6,710 bases of DNA, taken from the NCBI GenBank assembly GCA_031553755.1, contig JAVBKZ010000084.1, positions 1 to 6,710 of the forward strand. Direction: 5' to 3'. Under the pieces are notes generated by a model. It did no database searches. It saw nothing but the letters and a program-made list of their open reading frames with translations, and was not told where the DNA came from. The translations under genes were made by a program, and so were the position numbers. The DNA comes from JAIRVZ01 sp031553755 (GTDB lineage: Bacteria; Bacteroidota; Bacteroidia; Bacteroidales; Azobacteroidaceae). Numbering within the stretch: position 1 is the first letter of the stretch; each line of letters starts with the position of its first letter. Positions 1-4,783 of the stretch are shown here, piece after piece.

Positions 1-80
1 GCGATTTATGTAAATTTACCCAATGTTTTACAGACAATGTCCTGATTCGCAAGACTGTTCAACTCTCTTGCAGAGACTTC

Positions 81-144
81 AGCTAACAGTCAGTTTGGCG
101 CAATACCCTATCGGGATACTGCGCCAAGCTGCCGGGCGTTATAT
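81..144 (+). other. attC1, integron cassette recombination site (short form)
   Basis: The site runs from the R'' core AGCTAAC (81-87) to the R' core GTTATAT (138-144). Between them, arms CAGTTTGGCGCA (91-102) and TGCGCCAAGCTG (120-131) pair except for one T/G position. The spacers next to the cores are 3 and 6 nt, as in the other three sites of the window. It is the shortest of the four. It closes a cassette lying to the left of the window, whose first bases should therefore be GTTAGCT. The strand exchange point is between G138 and T139. Confidence 0.85.
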
Positions 145-216
145 GCCATTCTTTAGAGAGTGCCCTTTGTTGAAAAGTTGGAGAAAGACATTACCTGATA
201 AAATTTGAAATTTGAC

Positions 217-224
217 TATCTTTG
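217..224 (+). promoter_or_regulatory. Bacteroidota-type -7 box of the cassette 1 operon
   Basis: TATCTTTG matches TAnnTTTG, the -7 consensus of the Bacteroidota primary sigma factor. It lies 24 bp before the methyltransferase ATG at 249, so transcription would start near 229-231 with a leader of about 18-20 nt. The -33 region (around 191-197, TTACCTG) is a poor match to TTTG, so the promoter may be weak or may need upstream help. It is inside the cassette, so the operon would carry its own promoter. Confidence 0.5.
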
Positions 225-248
225 CATTGACATTAATTTGAATATAAA

Positions 249-1127
249 ATGGAAACATTAGGAAACGATAGACATAGAATTATTCATGGAGACGCTTTGG
301 AAACATTGAGTATCATCCCCGATAATTCGGTTGATTTAATTTTTGCAGACCCGCCTTACAACATCGGCAAAAATTTCAATGGACATATCGAAAAGTGGAA
401 AACAGAAGAAGCCTATTTAGAATGGTGTTATGAGTGGCTTGAGTTATGTGTTCAAAAACTCAAACCCAATGGTAGTTTTTATGTTATGACAGCTACTCAG
501 TTTATGCCGTTTTTTGACATTTTTCTTCGCAAAAAATTAGATGTTCTTTCGCGGTTGGTTTGGTATTATGACAGTTCGGGCGTTCAGGCAAAAAAATACT
601 ATGGGTCAATGTACGAACCTATTTTATTTTGCGTGAAGGACAAGAATAATTATACTTTCAACACTGATGATATTTTGGTAGAAGCCAAAACGGGAGCAAA
701 ACGCAAACTTATTGATTACAGAAAAGCGGTTCCAACTGTTTACAGTTCTGAAAAAGTTCCGGGTAATGTTTGGGAATTTGCAAGAGTCCGTTATAGAATG
801 GATGAATACGAGAACCACCCAACACAAAAACCGATAGCTTTACTTGAACGTATTATCAAAGCAAGTTCAAACAAAGGAGATTTAGTGCTTGACCCATTTT
901 CAGGAACATTTACTACTTGTTTTGTTGCAAAAGAATTAGAACGCAATTCAATAGGCATCGAATTACAAGACGAATATGTAAAAATAGGATTACGCAGACT
1001 TCAATTAGCCGAAGAATTTAACGGCGAAAAACTACAAAAAGAGATTCGTACATTTGAAACGAAAAAAATAGCAGAAATAAATCAATATACATTATTTGAA
1101 CCTCATGGAACATACATTCACGAATAA
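249..1127 (+). CDS. DNA adenine-N6 methyltransferase, YhdJ-like, predicted ATGCAT specificity
   Basis: This protein would transfer a methyl group from S-adenosylmethionine to the N6 of adenine in its DNA target. The catalytic motif DPPYNIGKNF starts at residue 34, and the cofactor-binding motif DPFSGTFTT lies late, at 215-223, followed by IGIEL. That order (catalytic motif first, SAM motif last) defines the beta class. The stretches WYYDSSGVQAKK (105-116), YGSMYEPIL (118-126), VEAKTG (144-149), VPGNVWEF (170-177) and DEYENHPTQKP (185-195) are nearly those of Escherichia coli YhdJ, recalled from memory. YhdJ methylates ATGCAT; the same target is inferred here. The length of 292 residues is normal for the family. 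Its last codons overlap the start of the next gene, a probable restriction enzyme, so unlike orphan YhdJ this enzyme probably protects against a partner nuclease. ATG at 249 is the first start after the promoter box. Confidence 0.92.
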   Translation: METLGNDRHRIIHGDALETLSIIPDNSVDLIFADPPYNIGKNFNGHIEKWKTEEAYLEWCYEWLELCVQKLKPNGSFYVMTATQFMPFFDIFLRKKLDVLSRLVWYYDSSGVQAKKYYGSMYEPILFCVKDKNNYTFNTDDILVEAKTGAKRKLIDYRKAVPTVYSSEKVPGNVWEFARVRYRMDEYENHPTQKPIALLERIIKASSNKGDLVLDPFSGTFTTCFVAKELERNSIGIELQDEYVKIGLRRLQLAEEFNGEKLQKEIRTFETKKIAEINQYTLFEPHGTYIHE

Positions 1128-2220
1128 TATCAAGGCAATTTTGGGATTGCATTTCAAGAAAAACGCAGATGATATTTTTGAAAAAAGCCAACTCATTCAA
1201 TACATTAACGAAAAAACAAGGTCGGCAAACAAAGGTTCAAAAGCACGCTCAAGTTTTGCAAATCTTTACGCTATTTATGTGATTATTGAGGATTATCTTG
1301 CAAACGGTTACGACAAGAAAGGCGACTATTCAAAATACGAAGGGGCATTATTTAATAGACTTTTTGCAAGGCAAAGGGAACTTCCTTTTGGAGGGAAACT
1401 TCAAAATCACGCATTAAACAACCGAATGAATGCCGAATTTCAAAAATACTTTCCCAATTCTGAATTTATTCCAATTCTTCGTAACCTCGAAACCAACCGT
1501 TATTGGATAAACGAAAATCTTTTGAAGATAAAAATTGGCAAGACCAATTTTAACATTGCAGGGGCTGTTATTGAAATCATAGATGAATATGCAAAAACGA
1601 AACAAGACGCATTCCAACGCTTCGTAAAATCATGTGAAGAACTTCAACAAATCAGTAAAACAACACCCGAAAAAGTAAAAGAGTTTATCATTGGACTACT
1701 TGCCCCAAATGTTGACGCACGGCTTTTTGAAATCGTAAGTTACTCTATTCTCAAATATTTTTATCATGACCAACAAATTATTTGGGGTTTTGAGATGGAC
1801 AAACTCAATAAAGAGAATTTGAAACTCTACAAAACAGGAAGAACAAACGCTAATGATGGTGGAATTGACTTTGTAATGAAACCACTTGGACGATTTTTTC
1901 AAGTTACCGAAACTTTGGACTTTAAAAAGTACTTTCTTGACATTGATAAAATTCAAAAATATCCAATCACATTCGTCATCAAATCTACAGAAGAAACAGA
2001 AATTCTTTTGGATAAAATTCGTGATAATGCAAGTAAATCGTACTCTATTAAAGCGATTGTAGATAAATACATGGATTGCATTGAAGAAGTGATAAATATT
2101 CCAACTTTGATGAATCGGTTTAAAAGTGCCACAAAACAAGGTTATCTTAACAGCATTCTTGACGAGATAGTTATTCAAAGCAAAGTTGAGTTTAACTATG
2201 AGGAAGAGGATGAAGAATAA
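1105..2220 (+). CDS. Probable type II restriction endonuclease, partner of the YhdJ-like methyltransferase
   Basis: This is a 371-residue protein whose start overlaps the end of the methyltransferase gene by 23 nt, the usual arrangement of a translationally coupled R-M pair. I prefer ATG 1105 (MEHTFTNN); a TTG at 1096 in frame is a less likely start. The N-terminal half is helical, with no motif I can name. The C-terminal half holds the best nuclease candidate: E209 (LFEIVSYSIL), then NDGGIDFVMKP (250-260) with D255, then a strand with FFQVTET (264-270). This has the layout of a PD-(D/E)XK fold (acidic residue, beta hairpin, QxK-type motif), but T268 stands where lysine is expected. The tail is strongly acidic (EEEDEE). 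Neighbourhood implies it would cut unmethylated ATGCAT. The identity rests mainly on context plus the GGID...QVTE pattern; I do not recognise a specific isoschizomer family. Confidence 0.72.
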   Translation: MEHTFTNNIKAILGLHFKKNADDIFEKSQLIQYINEKTRSANKGSKARSSFANLYAIYVIIEDYLANGYDKKGDYSKYEGALFNRLFARQRELPFGGKLQNHALNNRMNAEFQKYFPNSEFIPILRNLETNRYWINENLLKIKIGKTNFNIAGAVIEIIDEYAKTKQDAFQRFVKSCEELQQISKTTPEKVKEFIIGLLAPNVDARLFEIVSYSILKYFYHDQQIIWGFEMDKLNKENLKLYKTGRTNANDGGIDFVMKPLGRFFQVTETLDFKKYFLDIDKIQKYPITFVIKSTEETEILLDKIRDNASKSYSIKAIVDKYMDCIEEVINIPTLMNRFKSATKQGYLNSILDEIVIQSKVEFNYEEEDEE

Positions 2221-2241
2221 GATATAAAAAACACACGAAAA

Positions 2242-2730
2242 ATGAGAGAACGGATTTGGTATGAATTAGGGCAAGTCAAACATAATCACTTTTATTGTGT
2301 GTTTCTATTGGCAAGACAACGACAAATTTTAAATTATTTCAATATAATAATCCTTGCTTTTTCGTCGGCAGGCATTATGGGTTGGGCATTTTGGAAAGAA
2401 ATACCTTTTGTAGCTTGTATAATTGTGGCAATAATTTCTTTGCTGAAACTACTAAGCCCTCATATAGTTCCTTCAGATAAGCAAATTGACAAGTTAGATA
2501 TTGTAACGGACTTTTATTTTGACTATTTCAATAAATTAGAGCAAGTTTGGTTTGACCATCATAATAACAGGATTACAGATAAAGAAGCTCAAGCTATATT
2601 TTACAATCTTAAGGATACTGAAAAGGAAATCAATAAAATTGTAAATGAAATAGTGAAATCTACAAATAAAATAATACTCAAAAAAGCTGATACAGAAACA
2701 AGAAATTATCTACAAATAATATTTAACTAA
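2242..2730 (+). CDS. Two-transmembrane SLATT-like membrane protein, probable defence effector
   Basis: This 162-residue protein has a short charged N-terminus and two hydrophobic helices close together (about 31-50 and 54-72). A cytosolic helical domain follows, with PSDKQIDKLDIVTDFYFDYF at 77-96, KLEQVW at 98-103 and E/K-rich helices to the end. Two N-terminal helices followed by an all-helical tail, at roughly this length, is the layout of SLATT (SMODS/SLOG-associating 2TM) proteins. These are predicted pore-forming or membrane-damaging effectors in nucleotide-signal defence systems. No nucleotidyltransferase or SLOG sensor is encoded nearby; such standalone copies also occur. The gene begins 21 nt after the restriction gene and 8 nt separate it from the next small ORF, so it sits in the same operon. 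Assignment is by architecture and local resemblance only; another two-helix membrane protein is possible. Confidence 0.6.
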   Translation: MRERIWYELGQVKHNHFYCVFLLARQRQILNYFNIIILAFSSAGIMGWAFWKEIPFVACIIVAIISLLKLLSPHIVPSDKQIDKLDIVTDFYFDYFNKLEQVWFDHHNNRITDKEAQAIFYNLKDTEKEINKIVNEIVKSTNKIILKKADTETRNYLQIIFN

Positions 2731-2738
2731 TTAAATTT

Positions 2739-2876
2739 ATGTCAAACAAGGAAAAACAAACAAATCAGACCCCACCCCCTCAATCACCAAAGCCTCACCC
2801 TAGCGAAGGAAAACCAAAAGGAAATAGTTTGCCAACATTTCAAAATCCGCCACCGCCACCACCAAAAAAAGATTAA
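2739..2876 (+). CDS. Small proline-rich protein (45 aa)
   Basis: This ORF runs from ATG 2739 to TAA at 2874-2876. The 45-residue product is hydrophilic and low-complexity. It opens MSNKEKQTNQ, continues with proline-spaced segments (TPPPQSPKPHPSEG at 11-24) and ends in six prolines plus KKD. There are no hydrophobic segments and no Cys. It starts 8 nt after the SLATT-like gene stop and is the last gene before attC2, so it would be co-transcribed with the 2TM protein. Its role is unknown. A disordered partner or regulator of the membrane protein is a guess from position. In its favour as a gene: a clean ATG, tight spacing and clear amino-acid bias. Against: it is short and low-complexity. Confidence 0.6.
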   Translation: MSNKEKQTNQTPPPQSPKPHPSEGKPKGNSLPTFQNPPPPPPKKD

Positions 2877-2908
2877 GAGCAGCAAACTTTCAAAACATAC
2901 AGAACGGC

Positions 2909-3035
2909 ATATAACAAGCAGTTTGGCATAAGTGGCGGTGTAAGTTCGCAGAAACATTTGTGCAAATTTACAAGTTTATCGCCCGTCTAAGCAGCAGTGA
3001 AACCGCCACCTACGCCAAGCTGCCAGACGTTGGCT
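2909..3035 (+). other. attC2, integron cassette recombination site (long form)
   Basis: The R'' core ATATAAC (2909-2915) and R' core GTTGGCT (3029-3035) enclose a 127-nt imperfect palindrome. The left arm, beginning CAGTTTGGCATAAGTGGCGG at 2919, pairs with the right arm ACCGCCACCTACGCCAAGCTG (3002-3022), with about 18 of 22 positions complementary. The central 60 or so nt show no strong pairing. The exchange point is G3029/T3030. Together with 3030-3182, which is the non-coding leader of cassette 2, it fills the gap between the coding regions on either side. I see no gene there. Confidence 0.9.
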
Positions 3036-3182
3036 GCCACTTTGGAGACAGCGTTTTGGTCGACAAGACAGTGGAAATTTTGAAAAGTGGAATTTGACAA
3101 AGAAAAGTGTTTTGCAGCCTGAAAACTTATTGTATCGCAAAGTTATTATTTTGAAATAGAAAAATATATAAAACAAAAAGAT

Positions 3183-3689
3183 ATGTTAACTATTGAATTT
3201 TGGACAAGAATTATAATTGATGTTATTCTGTTAGGTGTTTTAGGTGTTGGACTTGAAAGTTGGTTAAATTATCGTTTCGAGAAAAAATTGAAAAAATATG
3301 AACCTTTGACAGCTGAAGAAATACTAAAAAAAGAAAATTTTCTTAACTCAAAGAGGGATGTTTTCTTTGAATTAATAGGTTTGTTAAGTCGTTCTTTAGC
3401 ATCTAAAAGTTGGACAGGCGAAAATATTCCTCAAAATAGAATTGAAGAGGACAATAAACCAACTGAGTCAGAAATAAATGCTTGTTATGCAAAACTAAAT
3501 TTATATGTAGAAAATAAAGAAATTTTAGAGAGTTATTCTTCTCTTTTTGTAAGCGACACAAGTCCCTTTGATATTGGGAATTATATAAAATTGCTTAGGA
3601 AAGATTTAGGGTATGGAGATTTTACAATGACACCTGAAAAATACCCATATATCTTTTCCTCAAGAAGAGAGACAAGTAAAAAAGTATAG
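3183..3689 (+). CDS. Membrane-anchored protein of unknown function
   Basis: This 168-residue protein is not one I recognise. A single hydrophobic helix near the N-terminus (about residues 8-25, IIIDVILLGVLGVGL) is followed by a basic, amphipathic stretch (YRFEKKLKKYE, 30-40). The remainder is a soluble, helical, charged domain presumably on the cytosolic side. That gives an N-terminally anchored protein with a coiled linker, a layout common among accessory genes of unknown role. ATG 3183 follows an A-rich AAACAAAAAGAT leader. The 150-bp leader from attC2 has no convincing TAnnTTTG box, so transcription may depend on read-through from cassette 1. It converges with symE, with 38 bp between the two stops. 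It might be functionally linked to the toxin, but nothing in the sequence shows that. Confidence 0.75.
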   Translation: MLTIEFWTRIIIDVILLGVLGVGLESWLNYRFEKKLKKYEPLTAEEILKKENFLNSKRDVFFELIGLLSRSLASKSWTGENIPQNRIEEDNKPTESEINACYAKLNLYVENKEILESYSSLFVSDTSPFDIGNYIKLLRKDLGYGDFTMTPEKYPYIFSSRRETSKKV

Positions 3690-3690
3690 A

Positions 3691-3716
3691 AAGAAAAAGA
3701 GGCCATTTAGACCTCT
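3691..3716 (-). terminator. Intrinsic terminator of the symE transcript
   Basis: Read on the - strand this is AGAGGTC, loop TAAAT, GGCCTCT, then TTTTTCTTT. It gives a 7-bp stem with one G-U pair followed by a U tract, 11 nt after the symE stop. On the + strand the stem is weaker and no T tract follows, so it would stop the - strand transcript only and keep it from running antisense into the 3183-3689 gene. Confidence 0.8.
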
Positions 3717-3727
3717 CCGTTCATTGA

Positions 3728-3943
3728 CTATTTTACAGGTTTAATAATCAACTGGTTCTTTTTGACTGTAACACAAATTATGCTACCAACATCGAATCCA
3801 GCATCTTTAACCCATTTTCCACTGAGACAGATGAATGGGATATGAAATTTGCCTGATTCATACGCATAATAAACTTTGAGTTGACGTGTGTACGGTTTGA
3901 CACAAGGACGTTGATTGCCCTTTGACTGACTTGTTTGAGACAT
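3728..3943 (-). CDS. symE: SymE-family toxin (type I toxin-antitoxin / AbrB-like fold)
   Basis: The 71-residue product matches the SymE toxin domain. RQLKVYYAYES (20-30) parallels E. coli SymE RQLTVSYAS. PFICLSGKWVKDAGFDVG (36-53) parallels PAITLKGQWLEAAGFATG. VTVKKNQLII (58-67) forms the last strands. E. coli SymE is an SOS-induced protein that reduces translation and promotes RNA cleavage or nucleoid condensation, and is held down by the antisense RNA SymR. This copy lacks the C-terminal extension of the E. coli protein and has a basic, Ser/Gln-rich N-terminus. It starts with ATG directly after the repeat TTCCTAAATCCAAG and ends ahead of a clear terminator. An antisense RNA over its leader is possible but not shown. 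Carriage of a toxin in reverse orientation is typical of integron cassettes. Confidence 0.85.
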   Translation of the reverse strand: MSQTSQSKGNQRPCVKPYTRQLKVYYAYESGKFHIPFICLSGKWVKDAGFDVGSIICVTVKKNQLIIKPVK

Positions 3944-3946
3944 AAG

Positions 3947-3960
3947 CTTGGATTTAGGAA
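3947..3960 (-). repeat. Direct repeat copy 2, at the symE start
   Basis: TTCCTAAATCCAAG read on the - strand ends 3 nt before the symE ATG (3943). An identical 14-mer occurs 120 bp upstream (4067-4080), directly before the ATG of the short leader ORF. Placement at two translation starts on the same strand suggests a role in translation initiation or RNA-level control, or duplication of a leader. Confidence 0.7.
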
Positions 3961-3979
3961 TAAATAAAAAAAGCCCGCC

Positions 3980-4066
3980 TTAGGTGTCCTGCGTTCCAAG
4001 AAACGCCGTGTCCTTTCGGAAGCACACACCATAGCGAGCCGAGAATTTAATATCATTGTCATACAT
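3980..4066 (-). CDS. Possible 28-aa leader peptide upstream of symE
   Basis: This ORF runs from ATG (4064-4066) to TAA (3980-3982) and encodes a peptide beginning MYDNDIKFSARYGVCF and ending LGTQDT. It is the first ORF of the symE transcript, about 11-13 nt from the predicted transcription start, and it is preceded by the same 14-mer that precedes symE. It stops 36 nt before the symE ATG. The DNA within it can form a small hairpin (GCGTT/AACGC around 3991-4006) flanked by two GGACAC copies. That suggests either a regulatory leader ORF or a structured 5' UTR in which the ORF is incidental. No homologue is recognised. Confidence 0.35.
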   Translation of the reverse strand: MYDNDIKFSARYGVCFRKDTAFLGTQDT

Positions 4067-4080
4067 CTTGGATTTAGGAA
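4067..4080 (-). repeat. Direct repeat copy 1, at the predicted symE transcription start
   Basis: This is the first copy of TTCCTAAATCCAAG (- strand). It lies directly against the ATG at 4066 and a few bases downstream of the -7 box at 4084-4091, so it would make up almost the entire 5' end of the transcript. See the copy at 3947-3960. Confidence 0.7.
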
Positions 4081-4083
4081 CTG

Positions 4084-4115
4084 CAAAATTAGACAAATAA
4101 ACGGAAGACAACAAA
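4084..4115 (-). promoter_or_regulatory. Canonical Bacteroidota promoter of symE
   Basis: On the - strand the -33 box TTTG (4112-4115) and the -7 box TAATTTTG (4084-4091) are separated by 20 nt. Both match the TTTG-N(19-21)-TAnnTTTG consensus exactly. The predicted start is near 4077-4080, inside the first 14-mer repeat. This gives the toxin a transcription unit independent of cassette order. Confidence 0.75.
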
Positions 4116-4154
4116 TTGAGAAACAAGAAAAGAGAGAAAATAATAAAAAGCGGC

Positions 4155-4251
4155 AGCCAACAAGCGGTTTGGCGTCAGGCGGGCTGACGTTCGGCTTGAC
4201 AAGTCCTGCGGACATTGTCCCGCCCGAACGCCAAGCCGCCGGACGTTATGT
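4155..4251 (+). other. attC3, integron cassette recombination site
   Basis: The R'' core AGCCAAC (4155-4161) and R' core GTTATGT (4245-4251) flank a GC-rich palindrome in AT-rich DNA. Arms CGGTTTGGCGT and ACGCCAAGCCG pair with one T/G exception. Inside them GGCGGG (4178-4183) pairs with CCCGCC, and a sub-hairpin GACAA.TCC/GGA..TTGTC forms the tip. The core 4159-4242 is identical to 6535-6618 in attC4. The exchange point is G4245/T4246. Confidence 0.92.
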
Positions 4252-4293
4252 GCCATTTGTGGCACCATGTATTGAAATAATTACAATGAATAA

Positions 4294-4764
4294 ATGAATA
4301 AAAGTTCTAATAATCTAGGCTTAATAGGGAGTACAGGAGAATTTTATGTTTGTGCAGAGTTAGGGAAAAGAAATATTTTACCACTATTAACATCAAAAAA
4401 TAATCCTCTATTTGATATTGTTGCGGTTACATCAAGTGCATCAAAAACTATTTATATACAAGTAAAAACAATGAGTGAGAAGAACAACCAAGGATGGAAA
4501 TTTGGGTTAGATATTTGTCTAAAAAAAAATAATCCCTTACTATTTGTTCTCTTAGTCAATATTAAACAAAATGATATTGATTATTATATCTATGAATATG
4601 ACAAGTTATCCGAAAAAATTTCAGAATTATATAAGAAATACCTAGATATTCCTAAAAAAAATGGAGAAAAGAGGAAAGAAGTAGGATTTCGATGGCTTGA
4701 TTTGAAAGATTTTTCTAGTGACGATTTAGTCAGAAAGAATAACTGGCAATTGCTTGGTATATAA
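4294..4764 (+). CDS. Small PD-(D/E)XK nuclease-like protein
   Basis: This 156-residue protein has the motif order of a minimal PD-(D/E)XK nuclease. GSTGEFYVCAEL (12-23) gives the helix acid E16. NPLFDIVAV (37-45) gives D41. IYIQVKTMS (53-61) gives the QxK motif Q56-V-K58. All three catalytic positions are present, so activity on DNA is plausible. This layout (G-E-x(n)-FDI-x(n)-QVKT) occurs in Hjc-like resolvases and in many uncharacterised accessory nucleases. The C-terminal half (KYLDIPKKNGEKRKEVGFRWLDLKDF, roughly residues 112-140) looks like an extra small domain. ATG 4294 is preferred over the out-of-frame ATG 4286, which stops after three codons. It is the first gene of its cassette and is followed closely by a secreted protein with no obvious functional link. 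The substrate is unknown; a defence or restriction-like role is a guess. Confidence 0.72.
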   Translation: MNKSSNNLGLIGSTGEFYVCAELGKRNILPLLTSKNNPLFDIVAVTSSASKTIYIQVKTMSEKNNQGWKFGLDICLKKNNPLLFVLLVNIKQNDIDYYIYEYDKLSEKISELYKKYLDIPKKNGEKRKEVGFRWLDLKDFSSDDLVRKNNWQLLGI

Positions 4765-4783
4765 AACTATAAAAAATAAAAAT

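Larger units (their letters stand above)
139..3029 (+). mobile_element. Integron gene cassette 1: R-M pair, SLATT-like protein, small proline-rich protein
   Basis: This is a complete cassette. It opens with GTTATATGCC (138-147) and its own attC opens with GGCATATAAC (2906-2915), an exact 10-base reverse complement. That is what a circular cassette with paired R'' and R' requires. At about 2.9 kb with four co-directional genes it is long for an integron cassette, which usually holds one gene. The genes are tightly spaced (23-nt overlap, then 21-nt and 8-nt gaps), so they probably form one operon. The ends are seen directly; mobility is inferred. Confidence 0.85.
3030..4245 (+). mobile_element. 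Integron gene cassette 2: membrane-anchored protein plus reverse-strand symE
   Basis: This is a complete cassette of about 1.2 kb. Its opening GTTGGCTGCC (3029-3038) is the exact reverse complement of GGCAGCCAAC (4152-4161), which starts its attC. It holds one + strand gene and one - strand gene in convergent orientation. The - strand gene has its own promoter and terminator, typical of toxin cassettes, which do not depend on the integron promoter. Confidence 0.85.

Noticed and set aside
1..86. Open frame from position 3 to a TAA at 84-86, possibly the 3' end of a gene in the preceding cassette
   Set aside because: Another frame open from position 1 ends at 45, and there is too little sequence to choose. 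The tail of the preceding cassette is called non-coding or undetermined.
23..208. 61-codon + strand ORF spanning attC1
   Set aside because: It runs straight through the attC1 palindrome and the cassette boundary, its composition reflects the repeat, and no family is recognisable.
1696..2178. 160-codon - strand ORF opposite the restriction gene
   Set aside because: It is antisense to a well-supported long gene, is Phe/Asn/Ile-rich as expected from the complement of an AT-rich gene, and has no recognisable motif.
2976..3176. 66-codon - strand ORF over the right arm of attC2 and the cassette 2 leader
   Set aside because: It reads through the recombination site and has no start context or family signal.
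3961..3982. Second terminator on the - strand before symE (GGCGGGC followed by a T run)
   Set aside because: The T tract is real, but I find no upstream stretch that pairs well with GGCGGGC, so a complete hairpin is not supported. It remains only a candidate attenuator.
3778..4215. 145-codon - strand ORF overlapping symE and its leader
   Set aside because: It lies in another frame over symE, the symE promoter and attC3. SymE has clear family motifs in its own frame, so this is a shadow.
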